A DNA stretch of 10,006 bases from Phoronis ovalis (GCA_028565635.1 JAOXYB010073833.1:13651-23656), one strand, 5' to 3'; positions 1-8,203 are shown, counted from the first letter of the stretch. Program-made: numbers and translations. Notes: generated by a model not told the origin, from the letters alone.

Positions 1-62
1 TTCCATTCCTTCCCTTTCAAATGCTGTTAATATTCTTTGCTCTTCTGGACACAACTTTGTAT
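1..62 (-). CDS. TRPM exon, cut by the window edge
   Basis: The acceptor is cttttctgtag|ATACAAAG. It continues phase 1 from the previous exon, the split codon being CAT (His), and gives 20 whole codons (TKLCPEEQRILTAFEREGME). PEEQR..LTAFERE resembles the acidic stretch after the TRP domain in TRPM channels, where the family has an E-rich run followed by FERQC-type sequence. The exon runs off the window, so its donor is not visible. Confidence 0.85.
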
Positions 63-3000
63 CTACAGAAAAGTGGGTGTTTTCATCACTTATGAAACTT
101 TAATTACATATGTAAAAATACAAATTTAAAAAACATTGACAAAATTTCATTACTTTGCTTTGATCTTCTCCACAGACATAATTCTCCCAGAGTTCCTAAC
201 ACAGGGCGCAGGTTACGGCTTAAGAATGTAGATAATTTTTTATGAATCATTCTTCCGCTTCATGAGAGATATGCATACAAAATATATCAATTTTACGAAA
301 ACTTACGAAGATGTGTTGAATTATCCACATTTTTCCGACAGCGGTTCACAAAGTACATAGCTGTCCTTATGATATGATTGAAAATAATCAGTGGAGGAGC
401 AATTGCAGGTCGATCCAAATACTCATAGATGAGAGAATAGCGATAAAAACGCCACACTTTTTCGGAATTATCTTGAACTTTCTGGAATGTGTAACTGTAA
501 AGGAAAGAATATTTCTAGATAACCCAGCACACTAAATGCTTCACAATATGAAGCAAAGTTACAAGACATTAGTAATGTCAGATGCCCAACCCAACCCTGG
601 AATCACATTGCAGCTCGTACATGTGCTTTAATTGTAACCCTGATTAGTAACTGAGCAGTGTCATTTTTGAAGTGGTTCAATTCCCTCAAGTGTTTATATT
701 TGGTGACCCTATTTTCAAGGCCATTCTAAAATCCCACTTTGCCTAATTCACCCAGCCACCTACATGTATGGTCACAATGAATCCACCTTTGAATGGTCCG
801 GTCAACGCTTCGTCTTACTGTGCCACATGACATGCCTTCTCCGGAAATAACATGGCCAGAAGTAATCTGGGTCAAAGTTATACCTAACCTATTTTAACTG
901 ACTTTTCACAAAAAATACGACCTTCACACCCTGTGCCTTGTCAAAATGGAATATCCAGAAAAGACTGAACAATTTCGACTTTAAATTTTAAACATTTCAG
1001 TGAAAGGTAAATCCTAAAATGTTTATTGAAAGTCCATGTTTATTTGTAGGTAAGTGTATAAAAAGACAGATTAGGAAGTCTGCCTAAATCCTCAAATACT
1101 CACCTAAACATTGCAATAAGTAAATTGAGTAGTAACACATTGGTTAACATCATATAGAGGGCCAACAGGATTGGTACAATCCATACTTCGTGTGGACATC
1201 TCTCTCCACCATCTGTAGCATTTTTTGAACAAGTTTCACTACCCTTACCTAGAATTACAATATAATCCTGTTCCATTTTATGTGAATACAGAATTCTTTC
1301 ATGCGTGTGTGAAATAATTAAACATTTTCATTGGAGCGGGAATGACTGCAATCCAAATAGTCAACACAGTAAAAAGGAGGGAACTGTCCAATCCACTGCT
1401 ACTAATACTAAAAAATCTGTCACTGGTTGTAATTGAGCATGTACATACAAATGGGCTTTTATAGTCTACACTTTGAAGGGAAAAGAAACACAATCAAATC
1501 ATTAAATTTAACGTAATTTTACCTTCAACAGTGTCTAGAAATAGTTCGCCATAGATCCTAAAATACGGTTGATATACAACTTCCTTTAGTACTGTCCATG
1601 ATGGTGGAGAGTTTGGGAATAGCAAAGCCTGCTGTGCCACACCATAGCTCATGATAAACACGATCAGAATGACGAAGAAGAACATCAAATCTGTCAGCTG
1701 AAAGACATGAGGTAAAACAAACTGCAGCAATGATTAAGTGTAATCACTCGAGTGAGTGCCAATCCAAATGTTTTGTTGGACATAACATCAAATGCGCTGT
1801 ACTCATACAGATTAGAGATTAGCATGAAGTGCTAACAAAACTTGGTCAGTAATCGAACCACACTAATCTTAAATTATTAGGAAATGTTTGGAAATAGATT
1901 CCCTTTTTATTTGCTAAAAAACTAAATTGATTATATAATTCCTGGTGTGATTTAAAAATGGTTCTAACAAACTGTAAGAAATCATGAGGGTATCAGTACT
2001 TATTAAAAACGTAATTAGCAAAAATTTAGAGCGACTGCGTTTTTCAGTAAGATGTACTTTTTATGATTTTTGTCAGGTGCCATTAAACACTAAATAAAAA
2101 TTAAATTTCATACGTTTCACACACAAGTTTAAAAATAGCACAATAACATAACCTGAGTGTGAAAGTTTTACAATTAAAACATTTATTTTGTGTGAAATAA
2201 AATGTAATACCGTAACAAGACTTAAGCTTAGACTTAATTATTCTTTTTAGAAACTATTCCTTAAAGATACAACTATACTGATAGGTTGTGTCATGTAAGA
2301 GATATTTTGTTAACTTTAAGCTGAAGCATACGAGACGATGCATTTTTATATAAAACTCCAAATTTTACTTACCATTCTGCGTATCATAATCACTTTAGGC
2401 CCTATGTTTTTTTCTACGAAGAACATGTGCATAAACCTTAAGAAAAACATGGACAATGTGAGACTGTAGCTGATTCTTGCCCAAGTAAATGCATCTACTT
2501 TCAACACTAGTCGCAGTATCACAGACAAGGTAAATAGAAGATACACAGCTAAATCAAATTTGTTCCACACGTTACTAAACCAGTCCATGATCTTGTAGCG
2601 AACTGAACGAGGGTCTCGTACAAACACCTAAAATAAAAAAGAAAGCCTAGCTAGCACATATTTCTATATTTAGTGCATGAATTGAATATCTAAATCTGGA
2701 CGAATGAAATGTCATTTATAAGTGACTTTAACTAGCTAACAGGAATTTCAGGTAACCAAATATCTTTTGGTCATTTAGTTAACTAAGTGTTCTATTTTGC
2801 AGTCTTCTAAAACTCTCAGGTGTTTTTCTGCCATACCAATAACCGATATATGTGGTAACAGTATTTCTTATTCAGTGTTTCATGATTTTTCTAAGTCAGG
2901 CACAATAACTAATGGAGCAGTGTTTGCATAGGACTGACATACACTCATAATCAGTATGGCATGCAAATATCACAAACCATCCCTTCACACCTTCATGAAT

Positions 3001-6000
3001 AGCAACCTTCGACAATGAAAAGTGTGCAAAAAGGAAATCAATTCCCAACAGTAATTCTGTATGTAATGTGCAACTGTATATTGTTCAGTAAATTTTGATT
3101 TCTGATGCCAAAATTTACACAATATTTTGTTAAGGGATATTAAAAGAGACAACTTTTTTCTAAATCAATGGCCAATCCTTTTAAAGTTTTGAATCTCTCA
3201 TTTGCCAAATACTTTCACAAGAATGTAAAGCGGCCCATCATTTCAGTGAAAATGTATACAGGATTTTGCGACTTGAGAGAGGTATGATTGAGCTCCCTAA
3301 CTTCCCACTGCTTGAGATTCGTGCAACAGATCATTCTTATCACAATCCAATACCATATTGTATTCACTAAAACCATGTACATTTACCAACATGCAAATTC
3401 TTGTATCTCAAAAAGAAACATACTTCGAACTTAAAACAACAATCAAAGCATGAGTACCTTCAGAATCAAGGATGCAGGAAATTTTGCTGTACCACCCTTT
3501 GACAGAATTTAAAAAATACCCATAGTTAATTTTTTTTATAAGTTGTGTTCTAATACGTTTCTTAGCATATTCCATAAACAATCCAGTTGTAAAATAACAA
3601 TTATACATGGCTGGAAAATCATATTAATTTTGTTTTCCACAATTAAGAAGCTGAAAATCAATGCACTTAGATCAGAACATTCTAACATCCACTGACTATC
3701 ACATGCAACAGCTGTATACTCACCATAAAATCGTGGACAAGTTACGTGTGACAATCAAAGAGTTCAATTACCACTCGCAATTTACTTATATAAGTAAAGA
3801 ATTTCAGAAATTGTGGGGGGGTGAACGAACTCTCTGATTATCACACATCACTTGTCAGCGTCCAATGATTTTATGGCGAGTGTCCAATGAATTTGGCCAG
3901 TATAAAATGATTCCCAGCTGAGTGTTCAATGATTGGTGTGATAGTCGATGGATGTTTTAAAAGACGTTTTAATGTTTTAAAAGCGCTGCAGATATCATGT
4001 AGGAGCACATCAAATATTTGCAAAATATTAAAAAGAGAGCAATAGTTTCATCACACTGCTGTCATTTCAAACTGTTAATTACGAAACAACATTTTATCCT
4101 GTTGCAAGATTTTTTTTTTTAGTTACCTGTCTAATTTCTTCAAAAATCAATGTCACACACCAGCACCAAGTAATATACTCTACCACAGAAGGCCCAGCTA
4201 CACAGGTCATCCCAGTGTTGTCAACAGGGCACAAGTCAATCAAGAGGAAATAGCTGAATAACGCTAAAAATATTAAGGACGATACCTACAAAAAATAAAG
4301 TTCACCCCATTTATTATGAATAAATTAATCCCAATACATGTTGCCAAAAGAGAGCAACTTGTGTCACTACTGTACATAGAGACATACTTTAAGTTACCAC
4401 TTGTTGGAGATTATCTTTCGTTATTTAAACTACCATACAAATTTCTTACACATTTTTTTAGCATAAATTACATTTTTTGTAAGCACCTGTACCCTTTGTA
4501 TAGCATCAATCCTCGGAGAAAAAAATTAACAAACTTACAATGTTGTACATAAACTTGGTCACAGGAGCTACATAGTAGTAATGCAGGGCATAAAATAATG
4601 AAATTTGATTTCTCCCTCTTCCAGTTAAATTAACAGAATGTAGCTTTTTATTTCCAGGTAAAAGTGGTTGTCTTAATTTGCCTACAAAAGAAAACAAGCA
4701 AATTTTAATAACCAGTATACTTTCAACTGTAAATGTATTTTAGAAACTAAAAGTTTAAAACTTGATTGGGAACTTTAATACATGTATGCATGCACAAAAA
4801 TATGTGCATTTGTTTCTTATATATTTACTATATAACCATATAGTACTATATACTTGGCAACTGTAAATGTAAAAAAATTGAAAGGGTTTGGATACACGAC
4901 ATACACCAAATTGTTTGATGCTTGTGTTTCTCCAATATTAGACTACTGTTCAGGTGTCTGGGGATTTGGTAAATACAGTAAATGTGACACGATTCAGAAC
5001 AGAGCCCAAAGAGCTTTTTTGGGAGGTCACCGCTTGCTCCAAATGCTGCTTTAAATGGAGATATGGCCTGGGCAGATTCCTCAACCAGACGGAAGGTTCA
5101 GATGATCAGTCTATGGAACAGGTTCATTAAAATGGATGACAATAGATTGACGAACTTGGAATGTCTTTTCGTGGGAATATAACAAACGTTCCGGGAACTG
5201 GTCATCTGAACTAAAACACACTTTCTCTGAAATAGGTGCTGCTAATACTTTTGTACAAAACTGCCCTTTTGACAAAAATATTGCTTTTGACATTCTTTTT
5301 AAACAGCTGTCCAGTTCTTGGACTGAACAGCTGGGAAATTTTTCCAAACTTCGCACTTATAAACAAATCAAGGATAGGATAAATTTGAAACTGAACTTTT
5401 TGTGAAAATTCCAATGGACAGATCATTGAGATCCTTTCTGGCCCAACTTAGATGTGGAATTCTTCCGCTTCATGTTGAAACAGGACTACCTATGGAAGAT
5501 AGAATTTGTGAATTTTGTGACTCGGGATGTGTAGAGGATGAAGCCCATTTTGTTTTATATTGTGATTTGTATAAGTCGGCCAGGAGTGATCTTATTGAGC
5601 TCTCTGCAGAAACTTTTGATTTTACAACTTTCGATTTTTGTGATTTGTTAGATAATGAAATCTTGTCTCTCATGTTTTCTAAGGAATGTACTATAAGGGC
5701 ACTAGCTAAATTTGTAAAAACTGCATTTTCAGTGAGGAAACAAAACATGTATCTGTAAAATGTTTAGAACTATTTATTAATAATTGTTATACTTTATAGT
5801 ATTATAAGACTATTTGAGGCTGGGTGCAAAAGCACATTACTTTAAAATAAAATACATACATACATGTACTTTAGTGGATTTGGAGCTCTAAATGCATGAT
5901 TGTGTATTTATGTCTGCATGCACAAACGTTTGTTGCTTTTATTCATTATGTAACTTGTAACATACAGAACTTAGTTAGAAACTTATGGATAAAACATAGG

Positions 6001-6568
6001 ACCCAAGTCTTATAGAAAGTGATTCATATAAAAGTAAAAAACTTACAATTCAAAATTGTAATTGAGATTAATTTAAATGGAGGTTGAGAGAATTTAAAAT
6101 GCATCAATTAATTTTGCACTAGGAACCGGAATTTTAGAGAAAAATAACAGTTGTATAATGAGGGATTTTTTACATCTTGCTGAGAAATGTGATTTAAAAA
6201 GGTGTCAAGAAACTGACTTCACAGAAATTATTAATTTTATTCAAATAAATACATTTACATAATTAAGAATTGGCCAGAATACTTGTTGATGTGTTAAGCT
6301 CCGTAATACTGGAGTTGAAGAAATCCATAAAAAAATATTGTATTAATGTACCTTTAACTGTTGGAGCTCTAGACAGCTTTCCATTGTTATTTGGAGCACC
6401 AGTGTTGTCATTTAGTGGGTATTCACTTGCATTCATTTCTGTAACGGATTCATTCTCAAAAACTGCATTGTCATCACTCTCAAATTCATTAGCACTTGGG
6501 TCTAAACCAGGTTTCTGAGAAAACTTTATCAACGGTACAAAAACTGGAAGGAACATCACTAATATAAT
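1..6568 (-). CDS. TRPM-type cation channel, transmembrane core and TRP domain (8 exons, partial at both ends)
   Basis: This is part of a TRP melastatin (TRPM) cation channel, a tetrameric plasma- or organelle-membrane protein passing cations such as Ca2+, Na+ or Mg2+. Eight exons, in transcript order 6568-6352, 4681-4539, 4285-4127, 2627-2373, 1697-1523, 1248-1104, 494-307 and 62-1, total 1344 nt and 448 codons with no stop. Splice phases run 0,1,0,0,0,1,2,1 and join correctly at each GT-AG junction. Numbering residues from the first exon: pre-S1 hydrophobic helix 1-16, acidic linker 20-70, S1 about 114-138, S2 153-173 ending FEEIRQ, S3 196-216, S4 221-242, linker NIGPKV, S5 260-281, pore helix and filter about 292-316, S6 339-364, TRP helix about 376-394. 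The family call is firm. The subfamily is open: the filter YGELFLD resembles TRPM1/3/6/7, while YYYVAPVTKF before S1 resembles TRPM2/8. A C-terminal kinase or NUDT9-like domain, if any, lies outside. The N-terminal homology region is not seen. Confidence 0.95.
307..494 (-). CDS. TRPM exon: TRP helix and first C-terminal segment
   Basis: The acceptor is cctttacag|TTACAC (phase 2) and the donor is CTTC|gtaagt (phase 1). The 62 whole codons include TFQKVQDNSEKVWRFYRYSL, the TRP box and helix that couples the gate to the cytosolic layers. IYEYLDRPAIAPPLIIFNHI follows, the conserved re-entrant segment after the TRP helix in TRPM. The rest (RTAMYFVNRCRKNVD) is basic and probably cytosolic. No premature stop is present. 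Confidence 0.95.
495..1103 (-). other. TRPM intron, 609 bp
   Basis: The intron lies between the S6 exon and the TRP-helix exon, with gtgagt donor and cctttacag acceptor. Its middle part (about 570-890) is visibly less AT-rich than the surrounding introns and could be an old dispersed repeat, but I recognise no family. I see no coding potential. Confidence 0.6.
1104..1248 (-). CDS. TRPM exon: outer pore loop and S6
   Basis: The acceptor is attctag|GTAAGG (phase 1) and the donor is TTTAG|gtgagt (phase 2). The exon encodes a short outer pore loop with two cysteines twelve positions apart inclusive (CSKNATDGGERC) and an NAT glycosylation sequon between them. A pore-loop disulfide is known in TRPM channels. 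S6 follows (WIVPILLALYMMLTNVLLLN), then LLIAMF, the nearly invariant S6 end that forms the intracellular gate region. The exon was recovered from splice sites and homology and joins in frame on both sides. Confidence 0.95.
1523..1697 (-). CDS. TRPM exon: S5, pore helix and selectivity filter
   Basis: The acceptor is gtctttcag|CTGACA in phase 0 and the donor is GAAG|gtaaaa in phase 1. The exon encodes 58 codons plus one base. S5 (LMFFFVILIVFIMSYGVAQQ) is followed by the turret, then the pore helix SWTVLKEVVYQPYFRIYG and the filter ELFLDTVE. YQPYF..YGE is diagnostic for TRPM. The glycine, Glu and Asp residues at the filter mouth are those expected to coordinate permeating cations, by family analogy. 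Confidence 0.96.
1698..2372 (-). other. TRPM intron, 675 bp
   Basis: The intron lies between the S3-S4 exon and the S5-pore exon, with gtaagt donor and gtctttcag acceptor. It is strongly AT-rich. No gene, tandem array or clear mobile element was recognised in it. Confidence 0.6.
2373..2627 (-). CDS. TRPM exon: S2-S3 loop, S3, S4
   Basis: The acceptor is attttag|GTGTTT and the donor is ATG|gtaagt, both phase 0. The exon encodes 85 residues. VRYKIMDWFSNVWNKFD is the cytosolic S2-S3 loop and start of S3, as in TRPM channels (family form ...FWNKLD). S3 follows, then S4 (YSLTLSMFFLRFMHMFFVEK), which has few basic residues as expected for this weakly voltage-sensitive family. The exon ends with NIGPKVIMIRRM, the conserved S4-S5 linker. 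Confidence 0.96.
3684..3956. mobile_element. Foldback/MITE-like long inverted repeat
   Basis: This is a long imperfect inverted repeat centred on a perfect 16-bp palindrome (TTACTTATATAAGTAA, 3782-3797). Reading outward, the arms match in blocks. One is GAACTCTTTGATTGTCACAC on the reversed left arm against GAACTCTCTGATTATCACAC on the right. Others are GATTTTATGGTGAG against GATTTTATGGCGAG, and GTGATAGTCAGTGGATGTT against GTGATAGTCGATGGATGTT at the ends. The left arm is 106 bp. The right arm is about 60 bp longer because it carries extra short repeats. No clear target-site duplication is visible, so the ends are approximate. It sits in a TRPM intron. No coding sequence is present, as expected of a non-autonomous element. 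The class is unknown. Confidence 0.7.
3858..3935. repeat. Degenerate 20-22 bp tandem repeat, four copies
   Basis: Four units carry the core (a)gtgtccaatgatt, in forms gcgtccaatgatt, gtgtccaatgaatt, gtataaaatgatt and gtgttcaatgatt. The aatga core starts at 3864, 3886, 3906 and 3928, a spacing of 22, 20 and 22. The repeats lie in the right arm of the inverted-repeat element and largely account for its extra length over the left arm. Confidence 0.6.
4127..4285 (-). CDS. TRPM exon: S1 end, S1-S2 loop, S2
   Basis: This exon has no ATG-led reading frame of its own and was found by splice signals and homology. The acceptor is tttttgtag|GTATCG and the donor is CAG|gtaact, both phase 0. It gives 53 codons: the rest of S1 (SLIFLALFSYFLLIDL), a short outer loop containing two cysteines, and S2 ending TLIFEEIRQ. 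EEIRQ at the inner end of S2 is a signature of TRPM channels. It joins in frame to the exons on both sides. Confidence 0.93.
4539..4681 (-). CDS. TRPM exon: entry to S1
   Basis: The acceptor is cttttgtag|GC in phase 1 and the donor is ATT|gtaagt in phase 0. The exon encodes 47 whole codons plus the split Gly. A basic stretch (RGRNQ) is followed by the conserved TRPM motif YYYVAPVTKF that leads into S1. The open frame continues a little past the donor into the intron, but the consensus donor and the match of the next exon fix the end here. Confidence 0.93.
4846..5866 (+). mobile_element. 5'-truncated non-LTR retrotransposon (LINE), antisense to TRPM
   Basis: This is the last part of a LINE: the C-terminal end of its reverse-transcriptase protein, a short 3' UTR and a simple-repeat tail. 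The 3' end is marked by AATACATACATACATG (5851-5866), and non-LTR elements of several clades end in such short repeats. About 25 nt before it, GTGC-AAAA-GCAC (5824-5835) forms a small stem-loop, of the kind reverse transcriptases of this class may recognise. The 5' edge is approximate, set where protein similarity starts. No clear target-site duplication was found. Endonuclease and most reverse-transcriptase domains are missing, so the copy is dead. The clade (jockey, CR1 or RTE-like) is unresolved. Confidence 0.85.
4848..5758 (+). pseudogene. Remnant of LINE ORF2 C-terminus, three frameshifts
   Basis: Four successive segments in shifting frames read as one LINE protein. The first (to 5054) has YTKLFDACVSPILDYCSGVW, a hallmark of the region after the reverse-transcriptase core. 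The second (about 5036-5182) has LNGDMAW and VQMISLWNRFIKMDDNRLT. The third (about 5172-5405) has NWSSELKHTF and LRTYKQIKDRINLK. The fourth (5402-5758, 118 residues) has SLRSFLAQLRCGILPLHVET and a Cys/His motif CEFC-x9-H-x4-C typical of LINE C-termini, then a TAA stop. Frame changes fall near 5034, 5170 and 5400. There is no full-length product. The function in intact relatives is target-primed reverse transcription of the element's own RNA. Confidence 0.88.
6352..6568 (-). CDS. TRPM exon: pre-S1 helix and acidic linker
   Basis: The exon opens after a pyrimidine-rich acceptor (ccctttacag) in phase 0 and ends in phase 1 at AAAG|gtacat. It encodes 72 residues. It begins with a hydrophobic stretch (IILVMFLPVFVPLIKF), matching the segment just before the channel core in the TRPM family. 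About 50 polar residues follow, rich in Asp, Glu, Asn and Ser, with NES and NAS glycosylation-type sequons that are probably cytosolic and unused. Human TRPM1/3/6/7 also have a charged linker here. The last base G plus GC of the next exon gives Gly, which confirms the junction. The donor is weak at +4 to +6. The exon supplying the residues before this one was not found. Confidence 0.85.
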
Positions 6569-6701
6569 CTGTAAAGGGAAAAGAGATTTCTTCAGTATAA
6601 GAAAATAGTTAAAACACTCATAGATCATTCAGTTCCAGAAAGCAAACTCGAAGTTTGAGTAAGAGGTCTATAGAAACAACTTATTGGCTTTTATAGAAAT
6701 A

Positions 6702-7199
6702 CAGGGTGATACGAAATAAACACAACACTTTTAAAGTACTGTCACTTTTTGTTTCTAATTCAATACTTTATGATTCTGAAGTACATTAAATGAGTTTATT
6801 TTCAAAAAATATAACAATAAAACTTATATTTTTCGAAAATAAACTCACTCAAGTACTTAAGAACCATAAACTGTTCTTTTTTATTCTATTTCTCACAGCT
6901 GGTAGCAAATTAGTTCTCCTTTAGAAATCAAAATTACCACCAACTCAGTTAAATGCTTTAATTGGTAAATGCTCTAAAAATATTCCAAAAAGGTATAATT
7001 TTGTTTGTTTGTGATTTTGTTGTACTGTTATTAACAGCTTTTGAACAAGAATTAGGCAAAATGAACAATTCCTATAGAGCCACAAATGAAAAATTTAGCT
7101 AGAGTTGGATATAGAAATTTTAAAGTAAAACTATTTTTTTTATCAAACTTGGCAAATCAAAATTTGATAAAAAATATGTGGAGTGTTCATGTCACCCTG
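6702..7199. mobile_element. Candidate MITE, TA-flanked, CAGGGTGA ends
   Basis: The 498-bp interval starts CAGGGTGA and ends TCACCCTG, with TA directly outside both ends (6700-6701 and 7200-7201). An 8-bp perfect terminal inverted repeat followed by a looser match, plus a TA duplication, fits the Tc1/mariner superfamily. No transposase frame is present, so it would be non-autonomous. Inside are a long hairpin (6762-6876) and a second 12-bp stem (about 7135-7176, ATCAAA against TTTGAT with T and A tracts). The terminal repeats are short and the family is not recognised, so this remains a candidate. Confidence 0.55.
6762..6876. repeat. 50-bp-stem inverted repeat inside the candidate MITE
   Basis: The left arm (6762-6813) and the reverse complement of the right arm (6825-6876) share TGAGTTTATTTTC followed by AAAAATATA with one mismatch, and TTTATG-TTCT-AAGTAC further out. 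By eye the match is about 85% over roughly 50 bp with one gap. The loop is 11 nt. Such a transcript would fold into a long, nearly perfect hairpin. Confidence 0.75.
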
Positions 7200-8203
7200 T
7201 AAGCAGATTATGACATAAAAAGGATGAAAACCGATATTTCAGTTACACATAATTATTCACATTTTTTCTGTTGGTGTATTACTACAGAAACAATAGGTAA
7301 CTGCAGCTACACTCACCCTTTGATTTTTTTCTGCTAAACACCGGTCTTATAATTATATGACGCATAATTTGAACATAAGGCACCAGGTTTATGATCAAGG
7401 TAATATGGTAATATGCAGAATATTTCATTGCAATACACCCTCAGTATTTATAAGAGGTCCTATTGCATGAAGCATGGCTATATGACTAAATTTGGTAGAA
7501 TGGTGTTCAAAGGAAACAGCGCTTGAACAACATATTTATATTTTATAAACTATAACCACACATTACACTATAGGTAGGATAATAAAATTGTACAACACAA
7601 AGTTTTTAGATTTTTAATATAATTACAATAAAACAGTTGTGACAAAAAATGAGCATTTTTACATGTTACCTCTTAAATATTTACAACTGACATATAAAAG
7701 TTAATATTACATACTGACACGGACATACAACATACCATATTGGCAGCATAAGATAATTATGTTAATCACTTTTAAATTGTTTAATTCAATACTTCTAATA
7801 ATTATAATATTTTAATAAAATAACATATATGAAATACAATATATTATAAACAAATTTCTTTCATATATTGACAAGTCCAACTGTCAGATATGTTGAAGTT
7901 TATTGATCCAACAACAAGATAAAACATATAATACTATGCACTGCGATATAGCCCAACAGAAAACTTCATAAATTTACATAAAATTCTTATAGAACTCGAG
8001 ACACAGTCAGGGATTAAGCAACCGATCTTTCAATTTTTCCTTATCTACATCATCCGTTATGATATTAGTCCCTAAACCAAGCCTCTTCAAATAAAAATAT
8101 AAAAGAAAAGAAAACCTTGCAAAAAACAGACAGATGTTTTGCTGTTGATCCACATCGTTCAAATGAAAGACAGAGTACAGTTTTCTGTCTTTTACATTCA
8201 ATG

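Larger units (their letters stand above)
2628..4126 (-). other. TRPM intron, 1499 bp, holding a long inverted repeat
   Basis: The intron lies between the S2 exon and the S3-S4 exon. Short open frames on the minus strand near 3408-3754 resemble no protein family I know and overlap the inverted repeat, so I do not call genes there. The only distinct structure is the foldback-like element listed separately at 3684-3956. The remainder is unremarkable AT-rich sequence. Confidence 0.6.
4682..6351 (-). other. TRPM intron, 1670 bp, holding a LINE fragment
   Basis: The intron lies between the acidic-linker exon and the S1-entry exon. Its centre is the 5'-truncated LINE described separately. The flanks (about 4700-4840 and 5870-6350) are AT-rich and hold no recognisable gene. 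The 12-mer TGCATGCACAAA occurs on both sides of the LINE (4787-4798 and 5915-5926). Confidence 0.65.
6569..8203 (-). other. Region between TRPM exons and the receptor relic
   Basis: This 1.6-kb AT-rich stretch shows no convincing exon on either strand. It contains the candidate MITE at 6702-7199, described separately. From 7200 to 8000 I see only AT-rich sequence. An AATAAA on the minus strand (7899-7904) lies about 300 nt after the receptor's stop codon and might be its poly(A) signal, but such hexamers are frequent by chance here. A short open frame at 8007-8201 is discussed as a finding. Confidence 0.5.

Noticed and set aside
641-690. tRNA-like internal promoter boxes (TAACTGAG at 648, GGTTCAATTCC at 674)
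   Set aside because: The B box matches well, but the boxes are only about 26 nt apart, too close for a tRNA or a standard tRNA-derived SINE, and no cloverleaf can be drawn.
3408-3754. Two overlapping minus-strand open frames of 66 and 72 residues
   Set aside because: They sit inside a TRPM intron, show no family resemblance or plausible splice phase, and one overlaps the inverted repeat.
4111-4120. Run of T bases beside a TRPM exon as a terminator
   Set aside because: It is a homopolymer in intronic sequence on the downstream side of a donor. There is no RNA polymerase III gene ahead of it.
4316-4552. 78-residue plus-strand open frame
   Set aside because: It overlaps the antisense of a TRPM exon and intron, resembles no known protein and has no splice or start context.
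5111-5748. Several minus-strand open frames across the LINE
   Set aside because: They are the complement of the LINE coding remnant, whose plus-strand frames show clear retrotransposon motifs.
7317-7390. Possible extra TRPM exon ending before a gtgagt donor
   Set aside because: The open frame there would end in phase 2, while the next TRPM exon needs phase 0. There is no good acceptor upstream and no family similarity.
7899-7904. AATAAA on the minus strand as the receptor's poly(A) signal
   Set aside because: The position is plausible, but the hexamer is common by chance in such AT-rich DNA and nothing else supports it. It is mentioned only as a possibility.
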